In this document: positions 19,573-29,380 of the stretch, piece by piece
Layout: each line of letters opens with the position of its first letter
Numbering within the stretch: the first letter of the stretch is position 1
Source of the DNA: Desulfitobacterium dichloroeliminans LMG P-21439
Lineage (GTDB): Bacteria > Bacillota > Desulfitobacteriia > Desulfitobacteriales > Desulfitobacteriaceae
DNA: 64,000 nt
NCBI RefSeq assembly: GCF_000243135.2
Contig: NC_019903.1
Location: 1-64,000, forward strand
Direction of reading: 5' to 3'
The notes under the pieces: model-generated
What the model saw: only the letters and a program-made list of their open reading frames with translations
The model's database searches: none
Told to the model about the DNA's origin: nothing
Translations under genes and position numbers: made by a program

Positions 19573-22500
19573 ATGGCAAAAATGAAGACTATGGATGGTA
19601 ATGAAGCTGCTGCTCACGCGTCGTATGCGTTTACAGAGGTAGCAACTATCTTCCCGATCACTCCCTCTTCAACAATGGCTGAATTCGTAGATGAATGGGC
19701 TGCCCATGATAAGAAGAACATTTTCGGCCAACCTGTAAAAGTTGTTGAGATGCAATCGGAGGCTGGAGCTGCTGGTGCAGTTCACGGATCTCTCCAGTCG
19801 GGCGCTCTTACCACCACCTATACAGCTTCACAAGGGCTGCTCTTAATGATTCCGAATATGTATAAAATTGCCGGAGAGTTGCTGCCTAGCGTATTCCACG
19901 TCAGTGCACGTGCTTTAGCAACTCATGCCCTTTCTATCTTCGGTGATCATCAAGATGTTATGTCCGTACGGGCGACTGGATTTGCACAATTGTCTTCCCA
20001 TAACGTCCAAGAAGCTCTGGACCTTGGCTTTATTGCGCATTTAGCAACGGTTAAATCAAGAATTCCTTTTGTCCATTTCTTCGATGGTTTCCGTACATCC
20101 CATGAAATTCAAAAAATCGAAGTTACAGACTATGAAGATGTAGCAAAGCTTTTAGACCGCGATGCACTTCAAGAGTTCCGCAATAATGGACTTAACCCTG
20201 AGCGTCCCGTACTCCGTGGTACTGCTCAAAACCCTGACGTGTACTTCCAAGGTCGTGAAGCATCGAATCGTTTCTATGATGCTGTTCCTGACATTGTTGC
20301 TCATTATATGAAGGAATATGCAAAGATTACTGGCCGTGAATATCAACCATTCCAATACTACGGCGCAGAAGATGCAGATCGAGTGATCATTGCTATGGGT
20401 TCCATCTGTGATACGATCGAAGAAACTGTAGATTATTTAGTAGCTAGAGGGGAAAAAGTCGGTGTTATTAAAGTTCATCTCTATCGTCCTTTCTCTGCTG
20501 ACTATCTACTTAAGGTTCTTCCTAAGACAGTTAAGAACATCGCTGTCCTCGACCGGACTAAAGAGCCTGGTGCTAATGGCGAACCTCTCTATCTCGATGT
20601 GAAAGATGTATTCTACACCAATGACCTGAAACCCGTCATTGTTGGCGGCCGATATGGCTTAGGTTCTAAGGATACTACCCCTTCACAAGTTCTATCCGTC
20701 TACAAGAATCTTGCTGCTAAAGAGCCTAAGAATGGCTTTACCATCGGTATCGTAGACGATGTAACCTTCAAATCCTTACCAGAAGACGAAGTGATTGAGA
20801 CTGCTCCTGAAGGTACCATCGCTTGTAAATTCTGGGGATTAGGTTCTGACGGTACTGTTGGTGCAAACAAACAAGCCATTAAGATCATCGGTGATCACAC
20901 CAACATGTATGCTCAAGCTTATTTCCAATATGACTCTAAGAAATCAGGTGGTATCACCATTTCTCACGTTCGTTTTGGTAAAAAGCCCATCAAATCCCCC
21001 TACTATGTTACCGGTGCGAATTACGTCGCTTGTCATAACCAATCCTATGTTGGTCAATATGACTTGACGAAGGGCCTGAAAAAAGGTGGTACTTTCGTTC
21101 TAAATTGCCAGTGGAAACCTGAAGAGTTAGAAGCAAAAATTCCAGTAGCTATGAAAAACTTCATCGCTAAAAATGATATTAAATTCTACATCATCGATGC
21201 TGTACGCATTGGTCGTGAAATCGGCTTAGGTTCCCGCATTAACATGATCATGCAAGCTGCTTTCTTCAAGCTGGCTAATGTCATTCCTGAAGAACAAGCG
21301 ATCGGCTACCTGAAAGATTCCGTAGTCAAAGCTTACGGTAAAAAAGGTCAAAATATTGTGGATATGAACAATGCAGCAATTGATCGTGGAGTGGATTCTG
21401 TAGTTCAAGTAAACGTTCCCGCTTCTTGGGCTACTGCTACCAATGCACAAGCAGAAGCAGCAGCCACGGTTGAGCTTCCTGATTATGTTGAAAAAATTCA
21501 GAACATCATGAATGCACAAGAAGGAGACAGTCTCCCAGTCAGTGCTTTCAAAGGTCGTGAAGATGGTACTGTCCCCGTCGGAACAACAGCTTATGAAAAA
21601 CGCGGTATTGCAGTGGTTGTTCCTGAATGGGATGTTGAAAAATGTATCCAATGTAACCAATGTTCTTATGTTTGCCCCCATGCTTGTATTCGCCCAATCT
21701 TGTTGAATGAAGAAGAAGTTGCTAAGGCACCTGCAAGCTTCGTCACCAAGAAAGCTCTCGGCAAGGGTTCAGAAGGACTTCAAGCTCGCGTACAAGTCAG
21801 TCCGTTGGATTGCACCGGTTGCGGAAACTGCGCCGAAGTTTGCCCTGCTAAGGGTAAAGCTCTCGTGATGAAGGATTCTGCAGAGCAGACTGCTCAGCAA
21901 GCCGCTAACTGGGAATTTGCGATGACTGTTTCTAACAAGAGTAATCTTTTTGATATTACCACCGTAAAAGGTAGCCAATATGCGCAACCCCTCCTCGAGT
22001 TTAACGGCGCTTGCCCAGGATGTGGAGAAACTGCTTATGTTAAGCTAGTCACTCAACTCTTTGGTGATCGCATGATGATTGCTAACGCCACTGGTTGTAG
22101 CTCTATCTGGGGAGGAAGTGCTCCTTCCGTTCCTTACACTGTGAATGAAAAGGGTCAAGGACCTAGCTGGGCTAACTCCCTCTTCGAAGATAATGCGGAG
22201 TTTGGTTATGGGATGTACCTTGGGGTGGGTCAACAACGTGCGAAGGTTGCTCTCTTAATGAAAGAAGCCTTGGAAACTGCAATCAGTAGCGAACTAAAAG
22301 AAGCTTTCCAAGAGTGGATTGTGGGTATGGATGACGCAGATGCTTCCAAGGCTGCAGCCGCTAAAATCCGACCTCTCCTGGACGCTTATACCGGTGATAA
22401 TGCTTTGGTGAGCGAAATCAAAGCTAGTAAAGATCACCTCGTCAAGAAATCCCAATGGATTATTGGTGGCGACGGTTGGGCTTACGATATCGGATATGGC

Positions 22501-23103
22501 GGTTTAGACCATGTCTTAGCTTCTGGTGACAATGTCAACATCCTAGTGCTTGATACCGAAGTTTACTCCAACACTGGCGGTCAATCTTCCAAATCTACCC
22601 CACGCGCTGCTGTTGCTAAGTTCGCAGCTGCCGGTAAGAAGATTCGTAAGAAAGACCTGGGTATGATGGCTATGAGTTATGGCTACGTTTATGTAGCTCA
22701 AATTGCCCTCGGTGCTAACATGGCACAAACGATCAGAGCCATCAAAGAGGCGGAAGCTTATAACGGACCATCTTTGATTATTGCTTATGCGCCATGTATC
22801 AACCATGGACTTAAGTCCGGAATGGCTAAGAGTGTTACTGAAGCTAAAAAAGCTGTCGAATCTGGCTACTGGCATCTCTATCGTTTCAACCCAGATCTTG
22901 AGGATCAAGGGAAGAATCCATTCTCCCTTGACTCCAAAGAGCCCACAGCTTCCTTCCGTGACTTCCTCATGGGCGAAGTACGTTACACTTCCTTGCTTAC
23001 CACCTTCCCAGAAACTGCGGAAGAACTCTTCCAAGGTGCTGAGAAATACGCTCAAGTGCGCTTGAACTCTTATAAGCGCTTAGCGGATCAAAAATACGAA
23101 TAA
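19573..23103 (+). CDS. nifJ: Pyruvate:ferredoxin (flavodoxin) oxidoreductase
   Basis: Single-chain PFOR, 1176 residues, converting pyruvate and CoA to acetyl-CoA, CO2 and reduced ferredoxin. The chosen ATG at 19573 has AGGAGG 9 bases upstream; the one at 19564 touches the ribosome site. The N-terminal pyruvate-binding domain (FPITPSSTMAE), a two-[4Fe-4S] ferredoxin domain (CIQCNQCSYVCP and CTGCGNCAEVCP, about 685-755) and a TPP domain with the proximal-cluster CPGCGE and GDGWAYDIGYGG are visible. Codon use is strongly biased, suggesting high expression. Monocistronic. Confidence 0.97.
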   Translation: MAKMKTMDGNEAAAHASYAFTEVATIFPITPSSTMAEFVDEWAAHDKKNIFGQPVKVVEMQSEAGAAGAVHGSLQSGALTTTYTASQGLLLMIPNMYKIAGELLPSVFHVSARALATHALSIFGDHQDVMSVRATGFAQLSSHNVQEALDLGFIAHLATVKSRIPFVHFFDGFRTSHEIQKIEVTDYEDVAKLLDRDALQEFRNNGLNPERPVLRGTAQNPDVYFQGREASNRFYDAVPDIVAHYMKEYAKITGREYQPFQYYGAEDADRVIIAMGSICDTIEETVDYLVARGEKVGVIKVHLYRPFSADYLLKVLPKTVKNIAVLDRTKEPGANGEPLYLDVKDVFYTNDLKPVIVGGRYGLGSKDTTPSQVLSVYKNLAAKEPKNGFTIGIVDDVTFKSLPEDEVIETAPEGTIACKFWGLGSDGTVGANKQAIKIIGDHTNMYAQAYFQYDSKKSGGITISHVRFGKKPIKSPYYVTGANYVACHNQSYVGQYDLTKGLKKGGTFVLNCQWKPEELEAKIPVAMKNFIAKNDIKFYIIDAVRIGREIGLGSRINMIMQAAFFKLANVIPEEQAIGYLKDSVVKAYGKKGQNIVDMNNAAIDRGVDSVVQVNVPASWATATNAQAEAAATVELPDYVEKIQNIMNAQEGDSLPVSAFKGREDGTVPVGTTAYEKRGIAVVVPEWDVEKCIQCNQCSYVCPHACIRPILLNEEEVAKAPASFVTKKALGKGSEGLQARVQVSPLDCTGCGNCAEVCPAKGKALVMKDSAEQTAQQAANWEFAMTVSNKSNLFDITTVKGSQYAQPLLEFNGACPGCGETAYVKLVTQLFGDRMMIANATGCSSIWGGSAPSVPYTVNEKGQGPSWANSLFEDNAEFGYGMYLGVGQQRAKVALLMKEALETAISSELKEAFQEWIVGMDDADASKAAAAKIRPLLDAYTGDNALVSEIKASKDHLVKKSQWIIGGDGWAYDIGYGGLDHVLASGDNVNILVLDTEVYSNTGGQSSKSTPRAAVAKFAAAGKKIRKKDLGMMAMSYGYVYVAQIALGANMAQTIRAIKEAEAYNGPSLIIAYAPCINHGLKSGMAKSVTEAKKAVESGYWHLYRFNPDLEDQGKNPFSLDSKEPTASFRDFLMGEVRYTSLLTTFPETAEELFQGAEKYAQVRLNSYKRLADQKYE

Positions 23104-23151
23104 GAGCGGTTCATTATTAACTCAATATAGTTTAGATTCTCAGATACAATG

Positions 23152-23178
23152 AAGAGCGGGCTTGTCCCGCTCTTTTCC
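23152..23178 (+). terminator. PFOR terminator
   Basis: Perfect 9-bp stem AAGAGCGGG/CCCGCTCTT (23152-23160 with 23166-23174), 5-base loop, then a T-rich tract. Confidence 0.88.
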
Positions 23179-23322
23179 TTTTTATCGGTGAAATTACATA
23201 TTTTTGCCTTCAATGAGTTAAGATAACGCAGAACGAAATTTTACCTTAAAAGTATTAACCTATAGCTACCTGACCTAGACAAGGATCTTAAATTATTAGG
23301 GTATTCAAGGAAGGAAGATAGT

Positions 23323-23799
23323 ATGGACCGGGAGGATTTGCTTCGTCGGCTAAATTGGTTTTATAGCCTGGAGATTAACCAAGTCGAGCTCTATAAGGTG
23401 CAAGCTAACCAGTTTAAAGACTTCTATGCAGGGAAAGTATTTAAACATGTGGCCTCGATAGAACAGTCCCATGTCGACAATATCGCCAATCAAATTACAA
23501 GCTTAGGAGGCGAGCCTACCACCTTAGGGGAAGTGATTTCGCCCATTATCGGTATGTCCTTAGGAAGCTTAATGTCCTTGACCGGGCTGGAAAGAGCTTT
23601 GCAATTAAATGCTGAAATTGAGAGAAAGGCCATGAGTGATTATAAAAAACTTGTGGAAGATTTAGTGTCAAGCGGAGAGGACTCGGAAGAAGAAATCTGT
23701 ACATTATTAAAATCCAATTTTATTGATGAGCATCTCCATACAGCGCTATTCGATATGCTGAGAGGAAATTTAATGGAAGATAAGATCGAGACCATCTAA
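23323..23799 (+). CDS. Ferritin-like domain protein
   Basis: 158 residues, all alpha-helical in character, with two ExxH motifs (SIEQSHVDN near residue 47 and DEHLHTAL near 140) plus single glutamates in LEINQVEL and LNAEIERKAM. This is the ligand pattern of a diiron four-helix bundle (rubrerythrin/ferritin-like superfamily). No rubredoxin-type cysteines, so it is not a rubrerythrin. Function could be iron handling or peroxide defence. AAGGAAGGAAG precedes the ATG. Confidence 0.75.
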   Translation: MDREDLLRRLNWFYSLEINQVELYKVQANQFKDFYAGKVFKHVASIEQSHVDNIANQITSLGGEPTTLGEVISPIIGMSLGSLMSLTGLERALQLNAEIERKAMSDYKKLVEDLVSSGEDSEEEICTLLKSNFIDEHLHTALFDMLRGNLMEDKIETI

Positions 23800-23963
23800 G
23801 GATTTATCACTGAACAATGCATGAGGTTTTTTCAAAGGAGACAGGCCACGAACTATGGCTCTGCCTCCTTTTCATTGCTGTCGTTTCATCACCGAGCATT
23901 GTTCGATGTATAAGGGGAAAGCTTTCCGCGGACAATAAGCAAATAAGGAGGGGGGTGCTTCTA

Positions 23964-25535
23964 TTGTCGAAAAGCTTTTTCACCATGATCAAGGAGCTGA
24001 CTCAACGCCCTTATAAGAAAGAGATTCGCAAAGTTGAAGGAATTCCCATCGATAAAGAATGGGAAAAACCTATCTCTTTTACTCGAATCAAAGAAGATTT
24101 GTCCAGAAGCAGTGATATTGTCTTTCGTAATTTCATTTTGCGTGGAAAAGAGGAGATACCCTGCGTTCTTGGTGTCGTCGATGGTTTGGTGGATAAGCAT
24201 TTATTGGACTCTTATGTGCTACGGGTAATTATGGTGGATGCCATTAATGATCCGGCTTTTCGTGCCATAACTATGGACACTATCCATGATCGTCTTTTGG
24301 AGCTCTTTACCCCAGCCAATGAGGTAAAGAAGGTTAGTCGCATGGGAGAGGCAATTGATGCCATGCTATCCGGGGATGCGGTGCTTTTCATCGAAGAGAG
24401 CCAAGAAGCTCTTGTGATCAGTGCCCGGGGCTGGGAAAATCGAGGAGTTACTGCACCTCAGAATGAATCCTCCATCCGAGGACCAAAAGAGGGATTTAAC
24501 GAGACTCTACGTACTAATACTTCCTTACTGCGACGGCGGATTAAACATCCCTCGCTGCGTCTGGTCTCCATGAAAATCGGCGACCTTTCCAAGACAGATG
24601 TGGTGATTGCTTACATAGAAAATGTAGCGAGAGCTGATGTGGTTGCGGAAGTATTGCGGCGCATAGGGCGCATTCAAATCAACGGTGTGATTTCAGGGGA
24701 TATTCTCGAGGAACTCATCGAGGATCATCCTTATTCCCCTTTTCCGCAGGTCTATAATACGGAGCGGCCGGATATCGTTGCTTCTGACCTATTAGAGGGG
24801 CGCGTGGCCATTATAGTGGATGGGACACCTTCCGTACTCATTGTGCCGGTAACTATGGCAAAGTTTATGCAAGTCAATGAAGATTATTATGAGAGAGCGA
24901 TGATTGTTGTTCTTATTCGTTCCGTTCGATATTGGGGAGCATTTATCGCGGTGCTGGCTCCAAGTCTGTATATTGCTGTAACCACCTTTCACCAAGAGCT
25001 AATTCCTACCTCTTTGGCCTTGAGTATTTCTGCTGGTAGGGATGCTGTGCCTTTTTCTGCCCTCGGGGAGGCCTTGTTAATGTTGCTAGCCTTGGAAATT
25101 CTTCAGGAGGCGGGGTTACGGTTGCCCAAGCCGATTGGTCAAACCATCGGTATCGTTGGGGCCCTCATCATTGGTGATGCTGCTGTTAAAGCGAGCTTAA
25201 TCAGCCCTATTATGGTCATTGTGATTGGACTGACCGCTGTGTCCAGTTATACGATTCCTTCCTATGATTTGGCGATGGGGATACGGTTAATTCGCCTCCC
25301 CTTGATGATATTAGCGGGTACTATGGGCTTTTTTGGCTTAGGTGTTGGGCTTTATCTCGTTCTTATTCATGTACTGGGCTTACGTTCCTTTGGGACACCG
25401 TATCTCAGCCCGATTGCGCCTCTACGGATCCGGGCCTTTTTGCAGGACACCTTTGTCAGGGCTCCTTGGTGGGCCTCCCGTAAAATTCCGGAGTTAGTGG
25501 ATACCCATGACCCAAAGTCAGGGGGAAAGAAATAA
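23964..25535 (+). CDS. Spore germination protein, GerA family (A subunit)
   Basis: GerAA/GerKA/SpoVAF-type membrane protein, 523 residues from the TTG at 23964, which follows AAGGAGGGGGG at about 11 bases; the reading frame stays open upstream to 23817 but lacks a ribosome site there. The N-terminal cytoplasmic region (DIVFRNFILRGKEEIPCVLGVVDG), then about five membrane segments from residue 300. It forms a receptor with the next two genes: A, B and C subunits in the usual order. Confidence 0.9.
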   Translation: MSKSFFTMIKELTQRPYKKEIRKVEGIPIDKEWEKPISFTRIKEDLSRSSDIVFRNFILRGKEEIPCVLGVVDGLVDKHLLDSYVLRVIMVDAINDPAFRAITMDTIHDRLLELFTPANEVKKVSRMGEAIDAMLSGDAVLFIEESQEALVISARGWENRGVTAPQNESSIRGPKEGFNETLRTNTSLLRRRIKHPSLRLVSMKIGDLSKTDVVIAYIENVARADVVAEVLRRIGRIQINGVISGDILEELIEDHPYSPFPQVYNTERPDIVASDLLEGRVAIIVDGTPSVLIVPVTMAKFMQVNEDYYERAMIVVLIRSVRYWGAFIAVLAPSLYIAVTTFHQELIPTSLALSISAGRDAVPFSALGEALLMLLALEILQEAGLRLPKPIGQTIGIVGALIIGDAAVKASLISPIMVIVIGLTAVSSYTIPSYDLAMGIRLIRLPLMILAGTMGFFGLGVGLYLVLIHVLGLRSFGTPYLSPIAPLRIRAFLQDTFVRAPWWASRKIPELVDTHDPKSGGKK

Positions 25536-26630
25536 GTGGAGCGAATATCTACCCATCAATTTACAGTTTTAAGTGCAGCAATTATTTTGGGGACAACCTT
25601 CATGAATTCGGGTGCAATTGTTTCAGGTGCGGCAGGACGAGATGGCTGGTTGGCAATCCTGCCAGGATTTGCACTGGGAATTCCCTTTGTATTTATGGTC
25701 TTTTCTCTGATTCCAAAGTTTCCTAATAAAAATCTAATCGAGATAACAGAACAAGTTCTAGGGAAATGGCTAGGGAAAGGGATTGGACTTTTGCAAGTTC
25801 TTATTGCCTTTTACTTTGGCGCCTTATTAATGGGCCAAGGGTTGGATATGTACTCGCGAACCGTTCTACCCCTAATGTCTCATTATGTACTGGTTTTTGG
25901 AACATTTATTGTGGTAGCGTATCTTTATGTCAGTGGAATTGAAGTGTTAAGCCGCTTTTCAGAAGTGGTTTTTCCTATCACCTTCTTTTCGTTACTTTTT
26001 ATAGCTGCTTTTAGCATACAGCGCTTTGAGAGAGGTGAGCTTTTCCCTATCCTCGACAATGGTATTAAGCCTTTGGCCTTAGCTAGTTGGAAAGTAGCGC
26101 CTTGGCCTATGGAATACTTACTATTCCTCGCAGGACTTTTACCCTTTTTGCCTCGTAAAGCCAAGGACTTAAAGGTGTTAAAGAAGAATGCCCTCAAAGC
26201 GTTTGTGTTGGTCATCGCCATCAGTACAATCATGGTCATTGTTCAGATTATGACTTTCGGGCCCTTCGAAACGGCGCGCCTGACCTACGGGCTTTTAGTT
26301 TTGGGCAATATGATAGAGATCTCACGAACTGTAGCTGGAGTCGAGGCCATCTTTACTCTAATTTGGATGGGGGTCTTGACTCTAAAAGTGGCAGCTATGT
26401 TCTTCGTAGTAGCCTGGGGATTACGAAGTGTTTTTAAATTGAAAGGCCGTAAAGTAATTGGCTTTGTGGGACTTATGTATGTTTTTATCCCGTTATACTC
26501 CGTCAGAGGAATGAATGTGGTAGTGGAAATAGAGTTGCTAGATGGCTACTTTATGCTCCCATTTATGATGACATGGGTGGTTGTGGTATGGGGGGTGGAT
26601 CGATGGAAACGTCGCAAGAAAAGTTCCTAA
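25536..26630 (+). CDS. Spore germination protein, GerB family (B subunit)
   Basis: 364-residue polytopic membrane protein of the amino acid permease (GerAB/ArcD) group with about ten hydrophobic segments. B subunits bind germinants in characterised receptors. GTG start immediately after the A-subunit stop with GGGGGAAAG upstream, indicating coupled translation. Confidence 0.92.
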   Translation: MERISTHQFTVLSAAIILGTTFMNSGAIVSGAAGRDGWLAILPGFALGIPFVFMVFSLIPKFPNKNLIEITEQVLGKWLGKGIGLLQVLIAFYFGALLMGQGLDMYSRTVLPLMSHYVLVFGTFIVVAYLYVSGIEVLSRFSEVVFPITFFSLLFIAAFSIQRFERGELFPILDNGIKPLALASWKVAPWPMEYLLFLAGLLPFLPRKAKDLKVLKKNALKAFVLVIAISTIMVIVQIMTFGPFETARLTYGLLVLGNMIEISRTVAGVEAIFTLIWMGVLTLKVAAMFFVVAWGLRSVFKLKGRKVIGFVGLMYVFIPLYSVRGMNVVVEIELLDGYFMLPFMMTWVVVVWGVDRWKRRKKSS

Positions 26631-27847
26631 TGCATCGCTTCCCGATTGTAATTCTGCTCATAACTTGTCTCGTGCTTATGGGGGGTTGCGGAGGGAAGCG
26701 TGAAGTGGATGAGCTAGCCTTTGTGTTAGGTATGGGAATCGATTTAGGAAAGGAAGAAGGAACCTATCTAATTACCATGCAGATGGCCCAACCCAAGCCC
26801 AGCGGTGGGGGTGGAGCAGCTGAACTCGAAAATCGAACGATCAGTATGGAAGCGCCCAGCCTTGCCATCATGGTAGAGAGGGTGGCTGAGACGTTTAATA
26901 AATACCCCTTCGCTGGAACGGCGCGAGTAATCGTTCTCGGTGAAGAGCTCTCTAAATCAGGTATTAATGAGACCTTAGACTTTTTTCAACGTTTTTATGA
27001 ATTTCGGAGATCTATCTATCTCTTGGTCGCTAAAGGCGATGCTAAGGATCTTCTAGAGACTGAGCTGCGCACAAAAAAGATTCCTTCCCATAACTTGATT
27101 AGCACCATCGAAAGTCAGAAAAGGCAATCGGCCTTCCCTACTACCCGCCTGGGACACTACCTGACAATTTTGGGTAGGGAAAGCCAAAATCCCATCATAC
27201 CCACTGTGGAAAAGGTAAAATCTGGGGACAAGGATCTTTACCTTCCCAATGATGAAGGGGAAGAGCTATTAATTCACAAATCCTGTGTGTTTGAAGACGG
27301 CAAATTGGTCGCCACCCTCAATGACCAAGAGACGAACGGTTTTTTGTGGTTGGATGATGAGATCTATAGCCGTTATTTATATAAGAAGGATGAAAATGGT
27401 ATAGGGATAACTGCCTGGGTCTTAAACTCAAAAACAAAGTATAAAATCGAAGAAATCGACGGGAAAATGGGGATCACCTTCAAAATCAAAGCCCGAGTCG
27501 CGATCAATGAAATCAGTGGAAAACACGAAGAGATGGATACTAAAAAATGGAGAGATTTTATGGAGAGTTTGGGCCCCATTTTAGAACAAGCGATTCAAGA
27601 AGAATGTGAAGCCGCAGTAGCTAAAAACAGGGAGTTAGGATTGGACTTTATCGGGATTGGCCGAAAAATAGAGATCAAAGAGCCCAAGTACTGGAAACAG
27701 GTGAAGAGTACTTGGCCCCACTGCGTCTCAGATACCCCGGTTGCTTATAGCATTGAAGTGAGTATCGAACATTCAGGATTGGCTCGAAATTCTCCGGTAA
27801 GCCCTCAAAAAAGCGAATCAAAAGAAGGGAGCAAAACCCCCCAGTAG
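26603..27847 (+). CDS. Spore germination lipoprotein, GerC family (C subunit)
   Basis: 414 residues. A lipoprotein signal peptide (HRFPIVILLITCLVLMGGC) anchors it outside the inner spore membrane; the Ger(x)C domain follows (DELAFVLGMGIDLGK; AGTARVIVLGEEL). Start ATG at 26603 follows GGGGGGTGG and overlaps the B gene by 28 bases; ATG 26630 is an alternative. The C-terminal end is Ser/Lys-rich. Confidence 0.92.
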   Translation: METSQEKFLMHRFPIVILLITCLVLMGGCGGKREVDELAFVLGMGIDLGKEEGTYLITMQMAQPKPSGGGGAAELENRTISMEAPSLAIMVERVAETFNKYPFAGTARVIVLGEELSKSGINETLDFFQRFYEFRRSIYLLVAKGDAKDLLETELRTKKIPSHNLISTIESQKRQSAFPTTRLGHYLTILGRESQNPIIPTVEKVKSGDKDLYLPNDEGEELLIHKSCVFEDGKLVATLNDQETNGFLWLDDEIYSRYLYKKDENGIGITAWVLNSKTKYKIEEIDGKMGITFKIKARVAINEISGKHEEMDTKKWRDFMESLGPILEQAIQEECEAAVAKNRELGLDFIGIGRKIEIKEPKYWKQVKSTWPHCVSDTPVAYSIEVSIEHSGLARNSPVSPQKSESKEGSKTPQ

Positions 27848-27927
27848 TGATTCTATGGAAAAATTATGATATAATGATGAGTATTACCTAAGTTTCTATA
27901 GTGTATATCCTCACGGAGGAAGAAAAT

Positions 27928-29379
27928 GTGTTGCATCTAAGCGGTAAAATGCTTCAGTACCAAAAGCAGGGGATGATTTCGTTTCATACACCTGGGCATA
28001 AAGGGAAAGAAGAATTCTTCAAGGATTTGCATTTTCCTGAGCAGGACCTTACAGAGCTCCCGGGATTGGATATGCTGCACTCTCCTCAAGGGGTGATTGA
28101 TGAAGCCCAAAAGCGAGCGGCAGAAGTATACCAAAGCGATTCCAGTTTTTTCCTGGTCAATGGAGCCACGGTGGGAAATCAGGGGATGCTCATGACCTTA
28201 GCCAGTATTGGGATGCAAGAAGTTGGTCTGGTACAAGCTAAGGTTTTGGTGGAGAGACAGTCCCATCGTTCGGTGATGTCTGGGTTAGTTTTATCCGGAT
28301 TAGAGCCTGAATATATTCCCGGTATCATCCATCCGGAGTTCAGGTTGCCCTTGGGACTAATGCCGGTGGATGTAGCTATGGACGAGGTTCTGGGGATTCA
28401 TCTAACCTATCCTAGTTATTATGGTTCATTGCCGGATTTGGGTAAGATCATTGCCCAGAGAGATGAAAAGGCCCCCCGGAAAAGGATTCTCGTGGATCAG
28501 GCTCATGGTGCTCATTACTTGAACCCTCTATTCCCTCCAGGAGCCTTAGAGCTTGGGGCGGATATGGTCTTACATAGTACCCATAAAACCTTAAGTGCTT
28601 TAACCCAAGGGGCTATGCTTCATGTAAAGGGACCGCGGATAACCCTATCTGCAGTCAAGAGAGCCCTTGAACTACTGCAATCCTCCAGCCCGAGTTACTT
28701 ACTGATGGCGTCCTTGGAGAGGGCGGTAGAATATGCTTTAGATAGTACGCGTTGGGAGCGACTTTATGAAGCGGTTCAGGAATTACATGATTGCGTCGGG
28801 GGGAGTTTACGACTTTTAAACCCGCGGGATATTGGGACGTACGGGATTACACAACTGGATTGGTCGAAGATCCTTGTGAATACTCGGGAACTGGGAATTT
28901 CGGCTCAGGCTTGCGTGGAGCACTTACGTAAGAATTATGGTATTGATCCAGAGCTGTGGGACGAAGAAAATATTTTGTTTTTATTGGGGATTGGCAATAC
29001 TCCTGAAGAGATTAAGATACTTACAGAAGGTTTATTGAGTTTAGAAGAACTTAGAAAGAAAATCACCCTAGGGGAAGGCTGCCTACTTAAGCAAGGACAA
29101 GCCGAGGACCCCACCCTATTAATAGGGGAAATGCCCTTACCAACCAGGAGACTCACTCCACGCCAAGCTTATTTTGCCAAGAAACGTCAAATCCCCCTGC
29201 GGGACAGCGTGGGCAAGATACTAGGTGAAAGTATTTCTCCTTACCCACCGGGGATTCCCTTGATTGTCATGGGGGAAGAGATGAATTGTGATATCTTAGA
29301 GCTCCTGACCAGACACCAAGGACGGTGGCAGGGCTGGGAAGATAGTGGCCGAGGGGTCTGGGTTATTGAGGAGGTTTAA
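27928..29379 (+). CDS. Orn/Lys/Arg decarboxylase family protein (YaaO-like)
   Basis: PLP-dependent fold-type I decarboxylase, about 483 residues. The N-terminal part carries FHTPGHKG, and the PLP lysine lies in HSTHKTLSALTQGAM. Family members make agmatine, cadaverine or putrescine; the substrate cannot be decided here. Start chosen as GTG 27928, 7 bases after GGAGGA; the frame is open to 27901. In B. subtilis the same gene is followed by tmk, which is missing here; holB follows directly. Confidence 0.88.
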   Translation: MLHLSGKMLQYQKQGMISFHTPGHKGKEEFFKDLHFPEQDLTELPGLDMLHSPQGVIDEAQKRAAEVYQSDSSFFLVNGATVGNQGMLMTLASIGMQEVGLVQAKVLVERQSHRSVMSGLVLSGLEPEYIPGIIHPEFRLPLGLMPVDVAMDEVLGIHLTYPSYYGSLPDLGKIIAQRDEKAPRKRILVDQAHGAHYLNPLFPPGALELGADMVLHSTHKTLSALTQGAMLHVKGPRITLSAVKRALELLQSSSPSYLLMASLERAVEYALDSTRWERLYEAVQELHDCVGGSLRLLNPRDIGTYGITQLDWSKILVNTRELGISAQACVEHLRKNYGIDPELWDEENILFLLGIGNTPEEIKILTEGLLSLEELRKKITLGEGCLLKQGQAEDPTLLIGEMPLPTRRLTPRQAYFAKKRQIPLRDSVGKILGESISPYPPGIPLIVMGEEMNCDILELLTRHQGRWQGWEDSGRGVWVIEEV

Positions 29380-29380
29380 C

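Noticed and set aside
22543-23055. 170-codon antisense frame in the PFOR gene
   Set aside because: Produced by the biased codon use of a highly expressed gene; no ribosome site or family resemblance.
23964-23972. 0A-box-like TTGTCGAAA at the GerA-family A-subunit start
   Set aside because: It coincides with the start codon and first codons, so it is more likely coding sequence than an operator.
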